In this document: piece by piece, positions 1-6,372 of the stretch
Layout of the letters: each line of letters opens with the position of its first letter
How positions within the stretch are numbered: the first letter of the stretch is position 1
Assembly (NCBI GenBank): GCA_019090295.1
Contig: JAHRWG010000107.1
Location: 1-6,372 of the forward strand
DNA length: 6,372 bases
DNA from: Cycloclasticus sp.
GTDB taxonomy: Bacteria > Pseudomonadota > Gammaproteobacteria > Methylococcales > Cycloclasticaceae
Reading direction: 5' to 3'
Made by a program: the position numbers and the translations under genes
The notes under the pieces: model-generated
What the model saw: the letters and a program-made list of their open reading frames with translations, nothing else
Told to the model about the DNA's origin: nothing
Databases searched by the model: none

Positions 1-203
1 CTGGTTGTCCAATTCTGGTCGGCCTGTCAAGAAAATCAATGTTAGGGCAGATACTCAATAAAAAGGTTGATGAACGCACTGAAGCTAGCGTCGCTACGTC
101 GCTGTTAGCCGTTACTAAAGGTGCATCAATCGTTCGTGTTCATGACGTTGCAGAAACAGTTGACGCATTGACTATTTATAACGCATTACAGGATGTAGGT
201 TAA
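1..203 (+). CDS. folP: Dihydropteroate synthase, 3' end (partial)
   Basis: This is the C-terminal end of dihydropteroate synthase, the cytosolic enzyme that joins p-aminobenzoate to hydroxymethyl-dihydropterin diphosphate in folate synthesis. The gene enters from the left edge; the first complete codon is at position 3, leaving 66 visible residues before the TAA at 201-203. Two signature motifs are present: GLSRKSMLG near the start of the fragment, with the Lys that corresponds to E. coli K221, and IVRVHDV, with the Arg and His that correspond to R255 and H257. The 34-residue spacing between that Lys and Arg equals the E. coli spacing. The stop codon lies 3 bases before the glmM start, so the two genes are almost certainly co-transcribed and probably translationally coupled. 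The folP-glmM pair is a widely conserved neighbourhood. The C-terminus looks intact; the N-terminal part cannot be judged. Confidence 0.95.
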   Translation, partial: GCPILVGLSRKSMLGQILNKKVDERTEASVATSLLAVTKGASIVRVHDVAETVDALTIYNALQDVG

Positions 204-206
204 ATA

Positions 207-1571
207 ATGGCAACAAAAAAGTATTTTGGGACTGATGGGATTCGTGGCGAAGTTGGAAAAGGCGTTATTACTCCTGAATTCATGCTAAAACTCGGCTGGG
301 CAGCGGGAAAAGTTTTTGAAGAGCAAGGGCACTGTCGAATAATTATTGGTAAAGATACACGGGTTTCTGGGTACATGTTTGAGTCAGCCTTGGAGGCTGG
401 GCTAGTTGCTGCCGGTGCAGATGTTCAGTTATTAGGACCGATGCCGACACCTGGAATAGCATATTTAACACGAACATTACGCGCGCAAGCGGGCATTGTG
501 ATCAGTGCATCACATAATCCACACTATGATAATGGGATAAAGTTTTTTTCCTCTGAAGGTAAAAAACTGGCAGATGATCTAGAGCATGCTATTGAGCAGA
601 AAATAGATGAACCTTTAATGGTTGTAGAGTCATCGCTAATAGGTAAAGCCAGTCGGATTAATGATGCTGCGGGTCGATATATTGAGTTTTGTAAAAGCAG
701 TATATCTTCTTCATTGGACTTGTCTGGTCTAACAATGGTTGTCGATTGCGCGCACGGGTCTACTTACCATGTTGCACCATTTGTTTTTGAAGAACTGGGT
801 GCAAAGGTTATTAAAATAGGCACTAACCCGAATGGTTTAAATATTAATGAGGGTTGTGGCGCCACTGATATGAAGGCGATACAAAAAGCGGTTGTTGATA
901 ATAGCGCAGACTTTGGAGTATCACTTGATGGAGATGGTGACCGACTAATGATGGTTGACCATCTTGGAGAGGTACTTGACGGAGATGATATCGTCTATAT
1001 TCTTGCAAAAGCTCATTTGAGAAGAGGAGACTCCACAACACAGGTTGTTGGGACACAAATGACTAACCTGGGTATTGAGCATGCTTTAAATCGTTTGGGT
1101 GTTGAGTTACTTCGCTCAGCGGTTGGAGATAGGCATGTCCTACAATTAATGCAGCAATCAGGTGCTATTCTTGGAGGTGAGGGCTCGGGACATATTATTT
1201 GTGCTGACAAAACAACGACAGGGGATGGTATTATTTCTGCCTTACAAGTGATTGAATCATTGGTGCGTGAATCGAAACCCCTGAGTGAATTAAAAAAAGA
1301 CATTCAAAAATACCCTCAAAAAATGATTAATGTGCGTTTAAAGTCAGGCGAAGCGTTTGTAAGTGATGAACGGATAAACCAGGCAGTAAACCTTGTAGAG
1401 AAAAAACTTAATGGTAAAGGTCGTGTGTTGTTAAGACCGTCAGGGACAGAGCCTTTAGTGAGAGTGATGGTGGAAGGTGAAGATACAGCCTTAGTTAATT
1501 TACTTGCTATGGAACTCAGTCAAACAGTTGAGCAACTTTTAAGTGAAAAAGTTGCCCATCAAGCATCGTAA
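207..1571 (+). CDS. glmM: Phosphoglucosamine mutase
   Basis: GlmM interconverts glucosamine-6-phosphate and glucosamine-1-phosphate in the cytosol, on the route to UDP-GlcNAc for peptidoglycan and lipopolysaccharide. The protein has 454 residues, close to the roughly 445 usual for the family. All four functional loops of the phosphohexomutase fold are visible: the catalytic serine loop [13 protein letters not shown], with the phosphorylated Ser at residue 102 as in E. coli; the Mg-binding loop DGDGDR at 241-246; the sugar-binding loop GGEGSGH at 323-329; and the phosphate-binding loop [11 protein letters not shown] at 410-420. The start is supported by the intact N-terminal motif [10 protein letters not shown] and by an AGGT sequence six bases upstream that overlaps the end of folP. 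It is the second gene of the folP-glmM-tpiA-secG unit. The C-terminal tail after about residue 440 is slightly long and not conserved. The enzyme appears complete. Confidence 0.98.
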   Translation: MATKKYFGTDGIRGEVGKGVITPEFMLKLGWAAGKVFEEQGHCRIIIGKDTRVSGYMFESALEAGLVAAGADVQLLGPMPTPGIAYLTRTLRAQAGIVISASHNPHYDNGIKFFSSEGKKLADDLEHAIEQKIDEPLMVVESSLIGKASRINDAAGRYIEFCKSSISSSLDLSGLTMVVDCAHGSTYHVAPFVFEELGAKVIKIGTNPNGLNINEGCGATDMKAIQKAVVDNSADFGVSLDGDGDRLMMVDHLGEVLDGDDIVYILAKAHLRRGDSTTQVVGTQMTNLGIEHALNRLGVELLRSAVGDRHVLQLMQQSGAILGGEGSGHIICADKTTTGDGIISALQVIESLVRESKPLSELKKDIQKYPQKMINVRLKSGEAFVSDERINQAVNLVEKKLNGKGRVLLRPSGTEPLVRVMVEGEDTALVNLLAMELSQTVEQLLSEKVAHQAS

Positions 1572-1619
1572 ACAGTTGATTAATTACTGAATAGCCGCTA
1601 ATCTTTCCTGTTTTTTATG

Positions 1620-1625
1620 AAGAGA
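1620..1625 (+). promoter_or_regulatory. Ribosome binding site deciding the tpiA start
   Basis: The purine-rich AAGAGA ends six bases before the ATG at 1632. It lies inside the codons that would be used if translation began at the upstream in-frame ATG (1617), which itself is preceded by a T run without a Shine-Dalgarno sequence. This favours the 1632 start. Confidence 0.6.
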
Positions 1626-1631
1626 CATATA

Positions 1632-2378
1632 ATGCGTCAACCATTGGTTGTTGGTAATTGGAAAATGAATGGCTCACGGAAGCTAACTGTTGATCTTTTA
1701 GATTCAATAAGTAACGGAATTGATGCTAAAATAGCGAGCGAAGTCGCAGTTTGTATTCCTAATGTATTCATATCGCTAGCAACTGAAACCGTTAGGTCAA
1801 CGAATTTAACCATAGGTGCACAAACAGTTTCTGAATTCGAAGCTGGAGCATATACGGGTGAGATTTCTGCTTCGATGCTCGAAGATATTGATTGTCGCTG
1901 GGTCATTATTGGGCACTCAGAAAGAAGAGCCTTATACAACGAAACGAATGAAGCACTGGTTTTAAAAGTCTTAGCGGCACAACAATCAGGTATAACACCC
2001 ATTTTTTGTGTTGGTGAGTCTGAAACTGATTATAAAGAAGGGCGTACCTTTAAGGTGATTGAGAGTCAAGTTACTGCGTTGTTAAACAATGCTATGGTTA
2101 GTCTTGATAACCTTGTGTTGGCCTATGAGCCTGTCTGGGCTATTGGTACAGGTTTAACGGCAACACCTGAAGAGGCACAAGAGGTTCATGCCTTCATCCG
2201 TAATCTATTAAGAGAAAGATCTGTGGAATTAGCAGATGAAGTAAGAATTATTTATGGTGGAAGTGTTAAGCCCACAAATGCGGAAGAACTATTTGATCAA
2301 CAAGATATAGATGGTGGTCTTATAGGTGGAGCATCTTTGGATGCTAACGCTTTTATTTCAATTTGCCAAAAGGCATAA
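1632..2378 (+). CDS. tpiA: Triosephosphate isomerase
   Basis: This enzyme interconverts dihydroxyacetone phosphate and glyceraldehyde-3-phosphate in glycolysis and gluconeogenesis. Numbered from the chosen start it has 248 residues, normal for the family. The catalytic set is complete: Asn9 and Lys11 in GNWKMNG, His95 in IIGHSERR, and Glu166 in the hinge of flexible loop 6 (AYEPVWAIGTG). The phosphate-binding loops YGGSVKP (208-214) and GGASL (232-236) are also present. An in-frame ATG at 1617 would add five residues (MKRHI), but it follows a T-rich stretch with no ribosome binding site. The ATG at 1632 has AAGAGA six bases upstream and gives the usual MRxPLVxGNWK N-terminus, so 1632 is preferred. 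The gene sits about 60 bases after glmM and 12 bases before secG. The glmM-tpiA-secG order is common in gamma- and betaproteobacteria. Confidence 0.97.
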   Translation: MRQPLVVGNWKMNGSRKLTVDLLDSISNGIDAKIASEVAVCIPNVFISLATETVRSTNLTIGAQTVSEFEAGAYTGEISASMLEDIDCRWVIIGHSERRALYNETNEALVLKVLAAQQSGITPIFCVGESETDYKEGRTFKVIESQVTALLNNAMVSLDNLVLAYEPVWAIGTGLTATPEEAQEVHAFIRNLLRERSVELADEVRIIYGGSVKPTNAEELFDQQDIDGGLIGGASLDANAFISICQKA

Positions 2379-2390
2379 AAGGAAAAATTT

Positions 2391-2786
2391 ATGAGTTTGT
2401 TTGCAATAGTTTTAACGTTACATGTACTGGTCGCATCAGTGATGGTCGGGTTAATTTTAATCCAGCATGGTAAAGGTGCTGATGCCGGAGCAGCCTTTGG
2501 TAGCGGAGCGTCAGGTACGGTTTTTGGCTCTAAAGGATCGGGCTCTTTTTTAACAAGGTCAACGGCTATTTTAGCCACTACTTTTTTCATCACCAGTCTA
2601 TCGCTAGCTTATTTAGGTGGTAATCGTACAGGCTCTACTGATATCATCGACCAGTTAACGATACCGCAAACGCTTGAAGTGTCGGAAGAAACACCAGTAG
2701 ATTTGATTGACGAATTAAATAGTTCGGTAAAACTAGGTGGTCCAGAAGAAAGCATGGTTCCCTCAGATATGCCAATCCCAGAATAA
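2391..2786 (+). CDS. secG: Preprotein translocase subunit SecG
   Basis: SecG is the small, non-essential inner-membrane subunit of the SecYEG protein-export channel. The 131-residue product shows the family plan: a first membrane helix at about 3-24, a Gly/Ala-rich cytosolic loop carrying the signature LIQHGKGADAGAAFGSG (23-39), and a second helix at about 55-75. A hydrophilic tail of some 55 residues follows, rich in Asp, Glu, Thr and Pro, predicted to be periplasmic. E. coli SecG has 110 residues, so the tail is somewhat long, but variable tails are normal here. The start has a good site, AAAAGGA, seven bases upstream and overlapping the tpiA stop, which suggests coupling to tpiA. A leucine tRNA begins 6 bases after the stop codon, the same secG-tRNA-Leu linkage seen in E. 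coli (secG-leuU). No terminator separates the two. Confidence 0.96.
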   Translation: MSLFAIVLTLHVLVASVMVGLILIQHGKGADAGAAFGSGASGTVFGSKGSGSFLTRSTAILATTFFITSLSLAYLGGNRTGSTDIIDQLTIPQTLEVSEETPVDLIDELNSSVKLGGPEESMVPSDMPIPE

Positions 2787-2792
2787 TTTAAT

Positions 2793-2879
2793 GCCGAGGT
2801 GGTGGAATTGGTAGACACGCTATCTTGAGGGGGTAGTGTCCTTATGGACGTGCGGGTTCAAGTCCCGCTCTCGGCACCA
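2793..2879 (+). tRNA. leuU: tRNA-Leu, anticodon GAG
   Basis: This is a complete class II tRNA of 87 bases with CCA encoded (2877-2879). The acceptor stem GCCGAGG (2793-2799) pairs with TCTCGGC (2869-2875), with one G-U pair. The D arm contains GGAATTGGTAGAC. The anticodon stem CTATC/GGTAG (2820-2824 with 2832-2836) carries the loop TTGAGGG, with anticodon GAG at 2827-2829, reading CUC and CUU. The long variable arm folds as GTCC-TTAT-GGAC (2838-2849), and the T arm is GCGGG-TTCAAGT-CCCGC (2852-2868). The discriminator is A2876, as expected for leucine. It closely resembles E. coli leuU, which also lies directly after secG. It has no visible promoter of its own and is probably cut out of the secG transcript. 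Confidence 0.97.
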
Positions 2880-2887
2880 ATTAATAA

Positions 2888-3199
2888 ATGACAAATCAAA
2901 CCCTAATTATACTGAGTTTAATCACGGCTTTTTTATTGGCAAACTTGCCATGGATTAGCGATAAATTTCTCGGGATGCTCAAAATGACTCATAAACCCGC
3001 GTGGAAACGATGGGGCGAGTGGTTGCTTAGTTACTTTTTATCGCTTTCAATGGGCTTTATGCTTGAGTACAAGTTAATGGGGACTGTTAGCTCACAGCAA
3101 TGGGAGTTTTATACAGTAACATTTTGTCTGTATGTTATTTTTGCATTACCTGGGTTTATTTATTGCTATAACCTTAAAGGTGATTTAGAAGTGCAATAA
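2888..3199 (+). CDS. DUF2818-family small membrane protein
   Basis: The product is a 103-residue integral membrane protein of unknown function. I recognise it as DUF2818-like from the ANLPW motif near the end of the first helix (18-22), the WGEWLLSYF segment opening the second (about 42-60), and the C-terminal WEFYTVT...FALPGF pattern in the third (about 72-95). The segment between helices one and two (THKPAWKRW) is positively charged. From memory, family members in betaproteobacteria and some gammaproteobacteria sit immediately after nuoN at the end of the complex I operon, which hints at a link to respiration; no function is established. Here it follows the tRNA-Leu directly, with no nuo genes present. 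The ATG is only 8 bases after the tRNA CCA and has no Shine-Dalgarno sequence. I see no better start: the first residues already lead into helix one. Confidence 0.82.
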   Translation: MTNQTLIILSLITAFLLANLPWISDKFLGMLKMTHKPAWKRWGEWLLSYFLSLSMGFMLEYKLMGTVSSQQWEFYTVTFCLYVIFALPGFIYCYNLKGDLEVQ

Positions 3200-3219
3200 A
3201 GAAGGCTACTGATTGCAAG

Positions 3220-3243
3220 AATGGTTAGAAAGCCATTATTTTT
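3220..3243 (+). terminator. Weak putative intrinsic terminator after the DUF2818 gene
   Basis: AATGGTT (3220-3226) and AGCCATT (3231-3237) form a 7-bp stem with one G-U pair around the loop AGAA. ATTTTT follows. The stem is short and AT-rich, so termination may be partial. Its position between the DUF2818 gene and mdh fits the end of the folP-to-DUF2818 transcript. Confidence 0.45.
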
Positions 3244-3267
3244 AGTAATATTAATTGTTTATATTTT

Positions 3268-3273
3268 AAGGAG
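3268..3273 (+). promoter_or_regulatory. Strong ribosome binding site of mdh
   Basis: AAGGAG is an excellent match to the anti-Shine-Dalgarno complement and ends 10 bases before the ATG at 3284. It decides between that start and the upstream in-frame ATG at 3221, which lies inside the terminator-like stem. It also suggests efficient translation of malate dehydrogenase. Confidence 0.85.
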
Positions 3274-3283
3274 ATTTTTAGAG

Positions 3284-4261
3284 ATGAAAGCACCCGTTCA
3301 TGTAGCTGTTACCGGCGCAGCAGGCCAAATTTCGTATTCATTATTATTCCGTATTGCTTCAGGTGATTTTTTAGGACCTGAGCAACCAATTTGCTTACAC
3401 CTATTAGAAATCACACCTGCTTTAGGTGCGCTTGAAGGTGTTGTAATGGAATTAAATGACTGTGCATTCCCTTTATTACAAAGTGTTGAAATTTCTGATG
3501 ATGCGAATGTTGCATTTAAAGATATTGATTTTGCATTCTTAGTCGGCGCACGTCCTCGTGGTCCTGGTATGGAACGCAAAGATTTATTAGAAGCTAACGC
3601 GGCGATTTTCTCAGTACAAGGTAAAGCGCTTAATAAGGTTGCTAAACGCGACGTACGAGTATTGGTGGTAGGTAACCCAGCTAATACTAATGCTCTTATT
3701 GCAATGAATAATGCACCAGACTTAAATCCTCGTAACTTCACCGCTATGACGCGCCTTGATCACAATCGTGCATTAAGTCAATTAGCAGAGAAAACGGGTA
3801 CTCACAGTACAGATATTACTAAAATGACTATCTGGGGTAATCACTCTGCAACTCAGTATCCAGACCTTCACAATGCACTTATCAATGGTGAAGATGCGTT
3901 ATCAAAAGTTGACGCTAGCTGGTATAGCGATGAATACATCCCTTCTGTACAGCAACGTGGCGCGGCTATTATCAAAGCTCGTGGCCTATCTAGTGCTGCT
4001 TCAGCTGCTAGTTCAGCACTTGACCACATGAGAACGTGGGTACAAGGTACAGCAGATAACGATTGGGTCAGCATGGGTATTCCAAGTGATGGAAGCTACG
4101 GTATTGCGGAAGGTTTAATTTACTCTTTTCCCGTGACTGTTAAAGATGGTGAATACTCAATCGTTCAAGGTTTAGAGATTAATGATTTCAGCCGTGAAAG
4201 AATGACTGCAACAGAAAATGAACTTAAAGAAGAACGTGATGGTGTTAAGCACTTGTTCTAA
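3284..4261 (+). CDS. mdh: NAD-dependent malate dehydrogenase
   Basis: Malate dehydrogenase oxidises malate to oxaloacetate with NAD in the TCA cycle, in the cytosol. From the ATG at 3284 the protein has 325 residues, typical of the roughly 325-residue bacterial class that resembles eukaryotic cytosolic enzymes rather than the 312-residue E. coli type. Visible features are the NAD-binding motif TGAAGQI (10-16); Glu42 at the end of the second strand, which favours NAD over NADP; the substrate-loop arginines Arg92 and Arg98 in [19 protein letters not shown] (128-136); the LDHNRA motif with Asp159 and Arg162; and the catalytic His187 in WGNHS. An in-frame ATG at 3221 would add 21 hydrophobic residues ([11 protein letters not shown]...) that could be mistaken for a signal peptide. 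That start has no ribosome binding site, whereas 3284 has AAGGAG. The gene is probably monocistronic, between a weak upstream hairpin and a strong downstream terminator. Confidence 0.97.
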   Translation: MKAPVHVAVTGAAGQISYSLLFRIASGDFLGPEQPICLHLLEITPALGALEGVVMELNDCAFPLLQSVEISDDANVAFKDIDFAFLVGARPRGPGMERKDLLEANAAIFSVQGKALNKVAKRDVRVLVVGNPANTNALIAMNNAPDLNPRNFTAMTRLDHNRALSQLAEKTGTHSTDITKMTIWGNHSATQYPDLHNALINGEDALSKVDASWYSDEYIPSVQQRGAAIIKARGLSSAASAASSALDHMRTWVQGTADNDWVSMGIPSDGSYGIAEGLIYSFPVTVKDGEYSIVQGLEINDFSRERMTATENELKEERDGVKHLF

Positions 4262-4276
4262 ATAAAGTTTAGTGTT

Positions 4277-4308
4277 AAAAAAGTCATGCTTTGCATGGCT
4301 TTTTTTTT
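4277..4308 (+). terminator. Rho-independent terminator of mdh
   Basis: A 13-bp stem is formed by AAAAAAGTCATGC (4277-4289) and GCATGGCTTTTTT (4293-4305), with a TTT loop and one T-G pair. The stem runs into nine consecutive T residues (4300-4308). It begins 15 bases after the mdh stop and should separate mdh from fdhD. Confidence 0.9.
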
Positions 4309-4341
4309 GCGTGTAATAAATGATAACTCTAACAAAACTCT

Positions 4342-5142
4342 ATGATAAAAATGACCAATGCTGGCCTAGGCGGTTCGTCAACGGTATCAGCTACAAATGA
4401 ACATGGTGAACCAGTTGATGTTTTACTGGTAGAAGAGCGACCATTAACCATCTATCTTGATAAGCAAGAAATCGTTACCGTCATGACAATGGGCTCAGCG
4501 CCTGAACTGTTAGTGCTTGGATATTTAAAAAATCAAAATTTAATAGATAAATTAAGTGATATCAAAGTCATTCAAGTTGATTGGGAAACAGCTGCTGTGG
4601 CGGTGGTAACCTCAGCTGAGGTGCAAGATGTAGCTGCGATGACACAAACCAAAATAATTACCTCTGGCTGTGGTCAAGGAACAATGTTCGGTAGCTTAAC
4701 CGAAAAGCTAGATGATGTGAAAATAGCGAAACGTCAGCTTAAAAAAGATACTATTTACCAGATATTAGAGAATCTTTCACAGCATAATATAATGTATAAA
4801 AAAGCAGGTGCTGTACATGGTTGTGCATTGTGTACGGATGAGGAAATTATCTACTTCGTTGAAGATGTTGGTCGTCATAATGCTGTGGATACAATAGCTG
4901 GGCATATGTGGCTAAATGGCTTATCGGGTGATCAATGCGTTTTTTATACCACCGGCAGGCTAACCTCTGAAATGGTTATTAAGGTAGCTCAAATGAATGT
5001 GCCGGTTCTATTGTCGCGTTCAGGTGCCACTAAAATGGGTTTAGATATGGCTCAAAAAGTCGGTATTACATTAATTTCTAGAGCTAAAGGTCAGCGATTT
5101 CAAGTCCTTAGTGGTGGTGATAATATAAGTTATTCAGTCTAG
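4342..5142 (+). CDS. fdhD: Formate dehydrogenase accessory sulfurtransferase FdhD
   Basis: In characterised members FdhD moves sulfur from the cysteine desulfurase IscS to the Mo-bis-MGD cofactor before its insertion into formate dehydrogenase. The product has 266 residues. Conserved segments are VEERPLTIYLDK (30-41), ITSGCGQGT (106-114), GAVHGCALC (156-164), VEDVGRHNAVDTIAG (173-187), TTGRLTSEMVIK (203-214) and LLSRSGATKMGLDMA (223-237). Cys110 matches the essential E. coli Cys121, but the second Cys of the E. coli CxxC loop is Gly113 here. Cys161 and Cys164 form another pair. I recall this single-Cys, TxGCGQGT form as a recurrent proteobacterial subfamily. No clear ribosome binding site precedes the ATG at 4342, and the ATG at 4351 is an alternative without a better one. 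The gene converges on a formate dehydrogenase alpha gene, its probable client. Confidence 0.95.
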   Translation: MIKMTNAGLGGSSTVSATNEHGEPVDVLLVEERPLTIYLDKQEIVTVMTMGSAPELLVLGYLKNQNLIDKLSDIKVIQVDWETAAVAVVTSAEVQDVAAMTQTKIITSGCGQGTMFGSLTEKLDDVKIAKRQLKKDTIYQILENLSQHNIMYKKAGAVHGCALCTDEEIIYFVEDVGRHNAVDTIAGHMWLNGLSGDQCVFYTTGRLTSEMVIKVAQMNVPVLLSRSGATKMGLDMAQKVGITLISRAKGQRFQVLSGGDNISYSV

Positions 5143-5152
5143 AGAGCCTATT

Positions 5153-6372
5153 TTATTTTAAATGTTTAATGTTGACCGCTGAATACTTAAACTCGGGTAT
5201 TTTTCCATAAGGATCTAATTCGTGGCTAGTGAGTATATTGGCTGCAGCTTCAACGTAGGCAAATGGAATGAAAATTAGCCCTGGCTGGACTCGTTTATCA
5301 ATTCTGACTTTAATCTTGATACTGCCTCGACGACTCCTAATGCAAACACTATCACCGGATTTTAACGATAACTTGACACTGTCTTCTAAACAAATTTGAA
5401 CATAAGGTTCGGGTTCTAATGTGTTTAAAATGCTGCTGCGGCGGCTCATAGCTCCAGTGTGCCAATGTTCTAGTTGTCGCCCTGTTGTGAGAATAAAATC
5501 ATATTCTTTATCTAAAGAGTCCTTAGGTGGAAGAATGTTGGCAGGAATAAACTTCCCACGACCACCCTCCGTTGGAAAGCCATCAGCAAATACAATACTT
5601 TGTCCAGGTGAAGTTGGTGAGGCGCAAGGGTAAGTGACAGACCGTTCTTTTTCTAACCTTGACCAACTGATATTGGCTAACGATGGCATTGCTTGCTGCA
5701 TTTCTTGGTAAATATCTTGCGGTTGCTGATAGTCCCAGTCTAGCCCTAGGCGTTTGGCTATTTGGGTGGTTATCCACCAGTCTGCTCGGGCGTTCCCTGG
5801 TGGATGAATGGCCCGTTGGCCTATCTGAACTTGTCGGTTAGTATTGGTGACGGTACCATCTTTTTCAGGCCATGCTGCTGCAGGTAGAATAACGTCTGCA
5901 AACATGGCGGTCTCAGTAAGAAATATGTCTTGTACGACAAGATGGTCAAGTTTAGCTAACGCCTCTCGTGCGTGGGTTAGATTAGGATCTGACATCGCTG
6001 GGTTTTCACCCATTATATACATCGCTTTAATTGAATCCTTATGGATTGCCTCAATTATCTCAACAACCGTTAAACCAGGTTTTGAAGGTAGCTTGGAGTC
6101 CCAGAGTGATTCAAAAAAAGCCAAGGCAGCTGGGTCGTCAGTTTTTGTGTAATCAGGAAAAAACATAGGTATTAAGGCAGCATCTGAGGCACCTTGAACA
6201 TTATTTTGCCCCCTTAAAGGGTGTAAGCCACTGCCTGGACGTCCAAGATGTCCGCACATTAGAGCTAGCGAAATAAGACAGCGAGCATTGTCAGTGCCGT
6301 GTGTGTGCTGGGCAATCCCCATACCCCAGAATATAATGGCCGATTTTGCCGAGGCATATTTACGAGCAACAG
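5153..6372 (-). CDS. fdhA: Formate dehydrogenase alpha subunit, C-terminal part (partial)
   Basis: This is the C-terminal 405 residues of a molybdopterin (Mo-bis-MGD) oxidoreductase, most like the alpha subunit of NAD-dependent formate dehydrogenases (FdsA type), which oxidises formate to CO2. The gene continues past the right edge. The reading frame is open to 6370 and encodes the family motif IIFWGMGIAQHTHGTDNARC, so the Met codon at 6320-6322 is internal. HPLRGQNNVQGASD carries the Arg (codon 6212-6214) that aligns with E. coli FdhH Arg333 of the active site. Further on are MGENPAMSDPN, FADVILPAAAWPEKDGTVTN, and the C-terminal molydopterin-dinucleotide domain with LTTGRQLEHWHTGAMSRRS and IFIPFAYVEAAAN. 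The active-site Cys or Sec and any N-terminal iron-sulfur domains lie outside the window. The gene ends 10 bases from the convergent fdhD. No fdsD-like gene follows it. Confidence 0.93.
   Translation of the reverse strand, partial: VARKYASAKSAIIFWGMGIAQHTHGTDNARCLISLALMCGHLGRPGSGLHPLRGQNNVQGASDAALIPMFFPDYTKTDDPAALAFFESLWDSKLPSKPGLTVVEIIEAIHKDSIKAMYIMGENPAMSDPNLTHAREALAKLDHLVVQDIFLTETAMFADVILPAAAWPEKDGTVTNTNRQVQIGQRAIHPPGNARADWWITTQIAKRLGLDWDYQQPQDIYQEMQQAMPSLANISWSRLEKERSVTYPCASPTSPGQSIVFADGFPTEGGRGKFIPANILPPKDSLDKEYDFILTTGRQLEHWHTGAMSRRSSILNTLEPEPYVQICLEDSVKLSLKSGDSVCIRSRRGSIKIKVRIDKRVQPGLIFIPFAYVEAAANILTSHELDPYGKIPEFKYSAVNIKHLK

Noticed and set aside
844..1303. Two overlapping minus-strand open frames of 70 and 96 codons inside glmM
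   Set aside because: They lie wholly within a strongly conserved gene, have no recognisable domain or ribosome binding site, and have the low-complexity Ser/Pro/Leu make-up typical of antisense frames.
1570..1616. Possible terminator between glmM and tpiA (AAACAG ... CTGTTTTTT)
   Set aside because: The stem would be only 6 bp with a loop of over 30 bases, so it is unlikely to terminate. The T run alone is not evidence.
1637..2818. Minus-strand open frames opposite tpiA and secG (121, 98 and 69 codons)
   Set aside because: They are shadows of tpiA and secG. The 69-codon frame even runs into the tRNA gene, and the composition is not protein-like.
3244..3283. Promoter for mdh (for example TATATT at 3260-3265)
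   Set aside because: The -10-like match has no acceptable -35 box at 16-18 bases. The region is so AT-rich that such matches arise by chance. A promoter is likely but cannot be placed.
3298..4074. Minus-strand open frames of 147 and 68 codons opposite mdh
   Set aside because: They mirror the mdh reading frame, show no domain, and mdh itself has full family motifs and a strong ribosome binding site.
4307..4341. Promoter for fdhD (TTGCGT ... TAACAA)
   Set aside because: Both boxes are weak, and the -10 would leave a leader of only a few bases. A promoter must exist after the mdh terminator, but I cannot locate it.
5421..6152. Open frames of 64-102 codons on both strands within the fdhA region
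   Set aside because: All overlap the well-conserved formate dehydrogenase frame and have no independent evidence.
6320..6322. Met codon as the start of a 389-residue minus-strand protein
   Set aside because: The frame stays open to the window edge, and the residues just before this Met (AIIFWG) belong to the conserved family motif, so the Met is internal.

Overview
This is an ordinary-looking, AT-rich, gene-dense chromosomal stretch of a proteobacterium, most likely a gammaproteobacterium or a relative with the same gene order. The evidence is the housekeeping block folP-glmM-tpiA-secG-tRNA-Leu(GAG), which is the usual arrangement in many gamma- and betaproteobacteria. Every protein also resembles families from those groups. 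The NAD-type formate dehydrogenase and its FdhD partner would suit a methylotroph or other formate-oxidising lineage, but the genus cannot be fixed from this window.

Layout. Positions 1-2879 form one compact plus-strand unit: the 3' end of folP (folate synthesis), glmM (phosphoglucosamine mutase, for cell-wall precursors), tpiA (triosephosphate isomerase), secG (translocon subunit) and a tRNA-Leu with anticodon GAG. Gaps are a few to about 60 bases and no terminator lies between the genes. A small three-helix membrane protein of the DUF2818 type (2888-3199) starts only 8 bases after the tRNA CCA end. A weak terminator-like hairpin at 3220-3243 probably closes this unit. Malate dehydrogenase (3284-4261) follows with its own strong ribosome binding site and ends at a clear intrinsic terminator (4277-4308). 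fdhD (4342-5142) is next on the plus strand. It converges, 10 bases apart, with the minus-strand 3' part of a molybdenum-dependent formate dehydrogenase alpha subunit, which runs off the right edge.

How the genes relate. The left half is biosynthetic and central housekeeping; the right half is redox metabolism. FdhD delivers sulfur to the Mo-bis-MGD cofactor of formate dehydrogenases, so fdhD and fdhA form a functional pair despite opposite orientation. The most notable point is the junction after the tRNA. In many relatives this is where the nuo (complex I) operon begins, and DUF2818 genes typically sit just after nuoN. Here DUF2818 directly follows the tRNA, as if the nuo genes had been removed from between them. 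I see no CRISPR array, insertion sequence, phage gene, toxin-antitoxin pair or defence system, and I do not claim a novel system.
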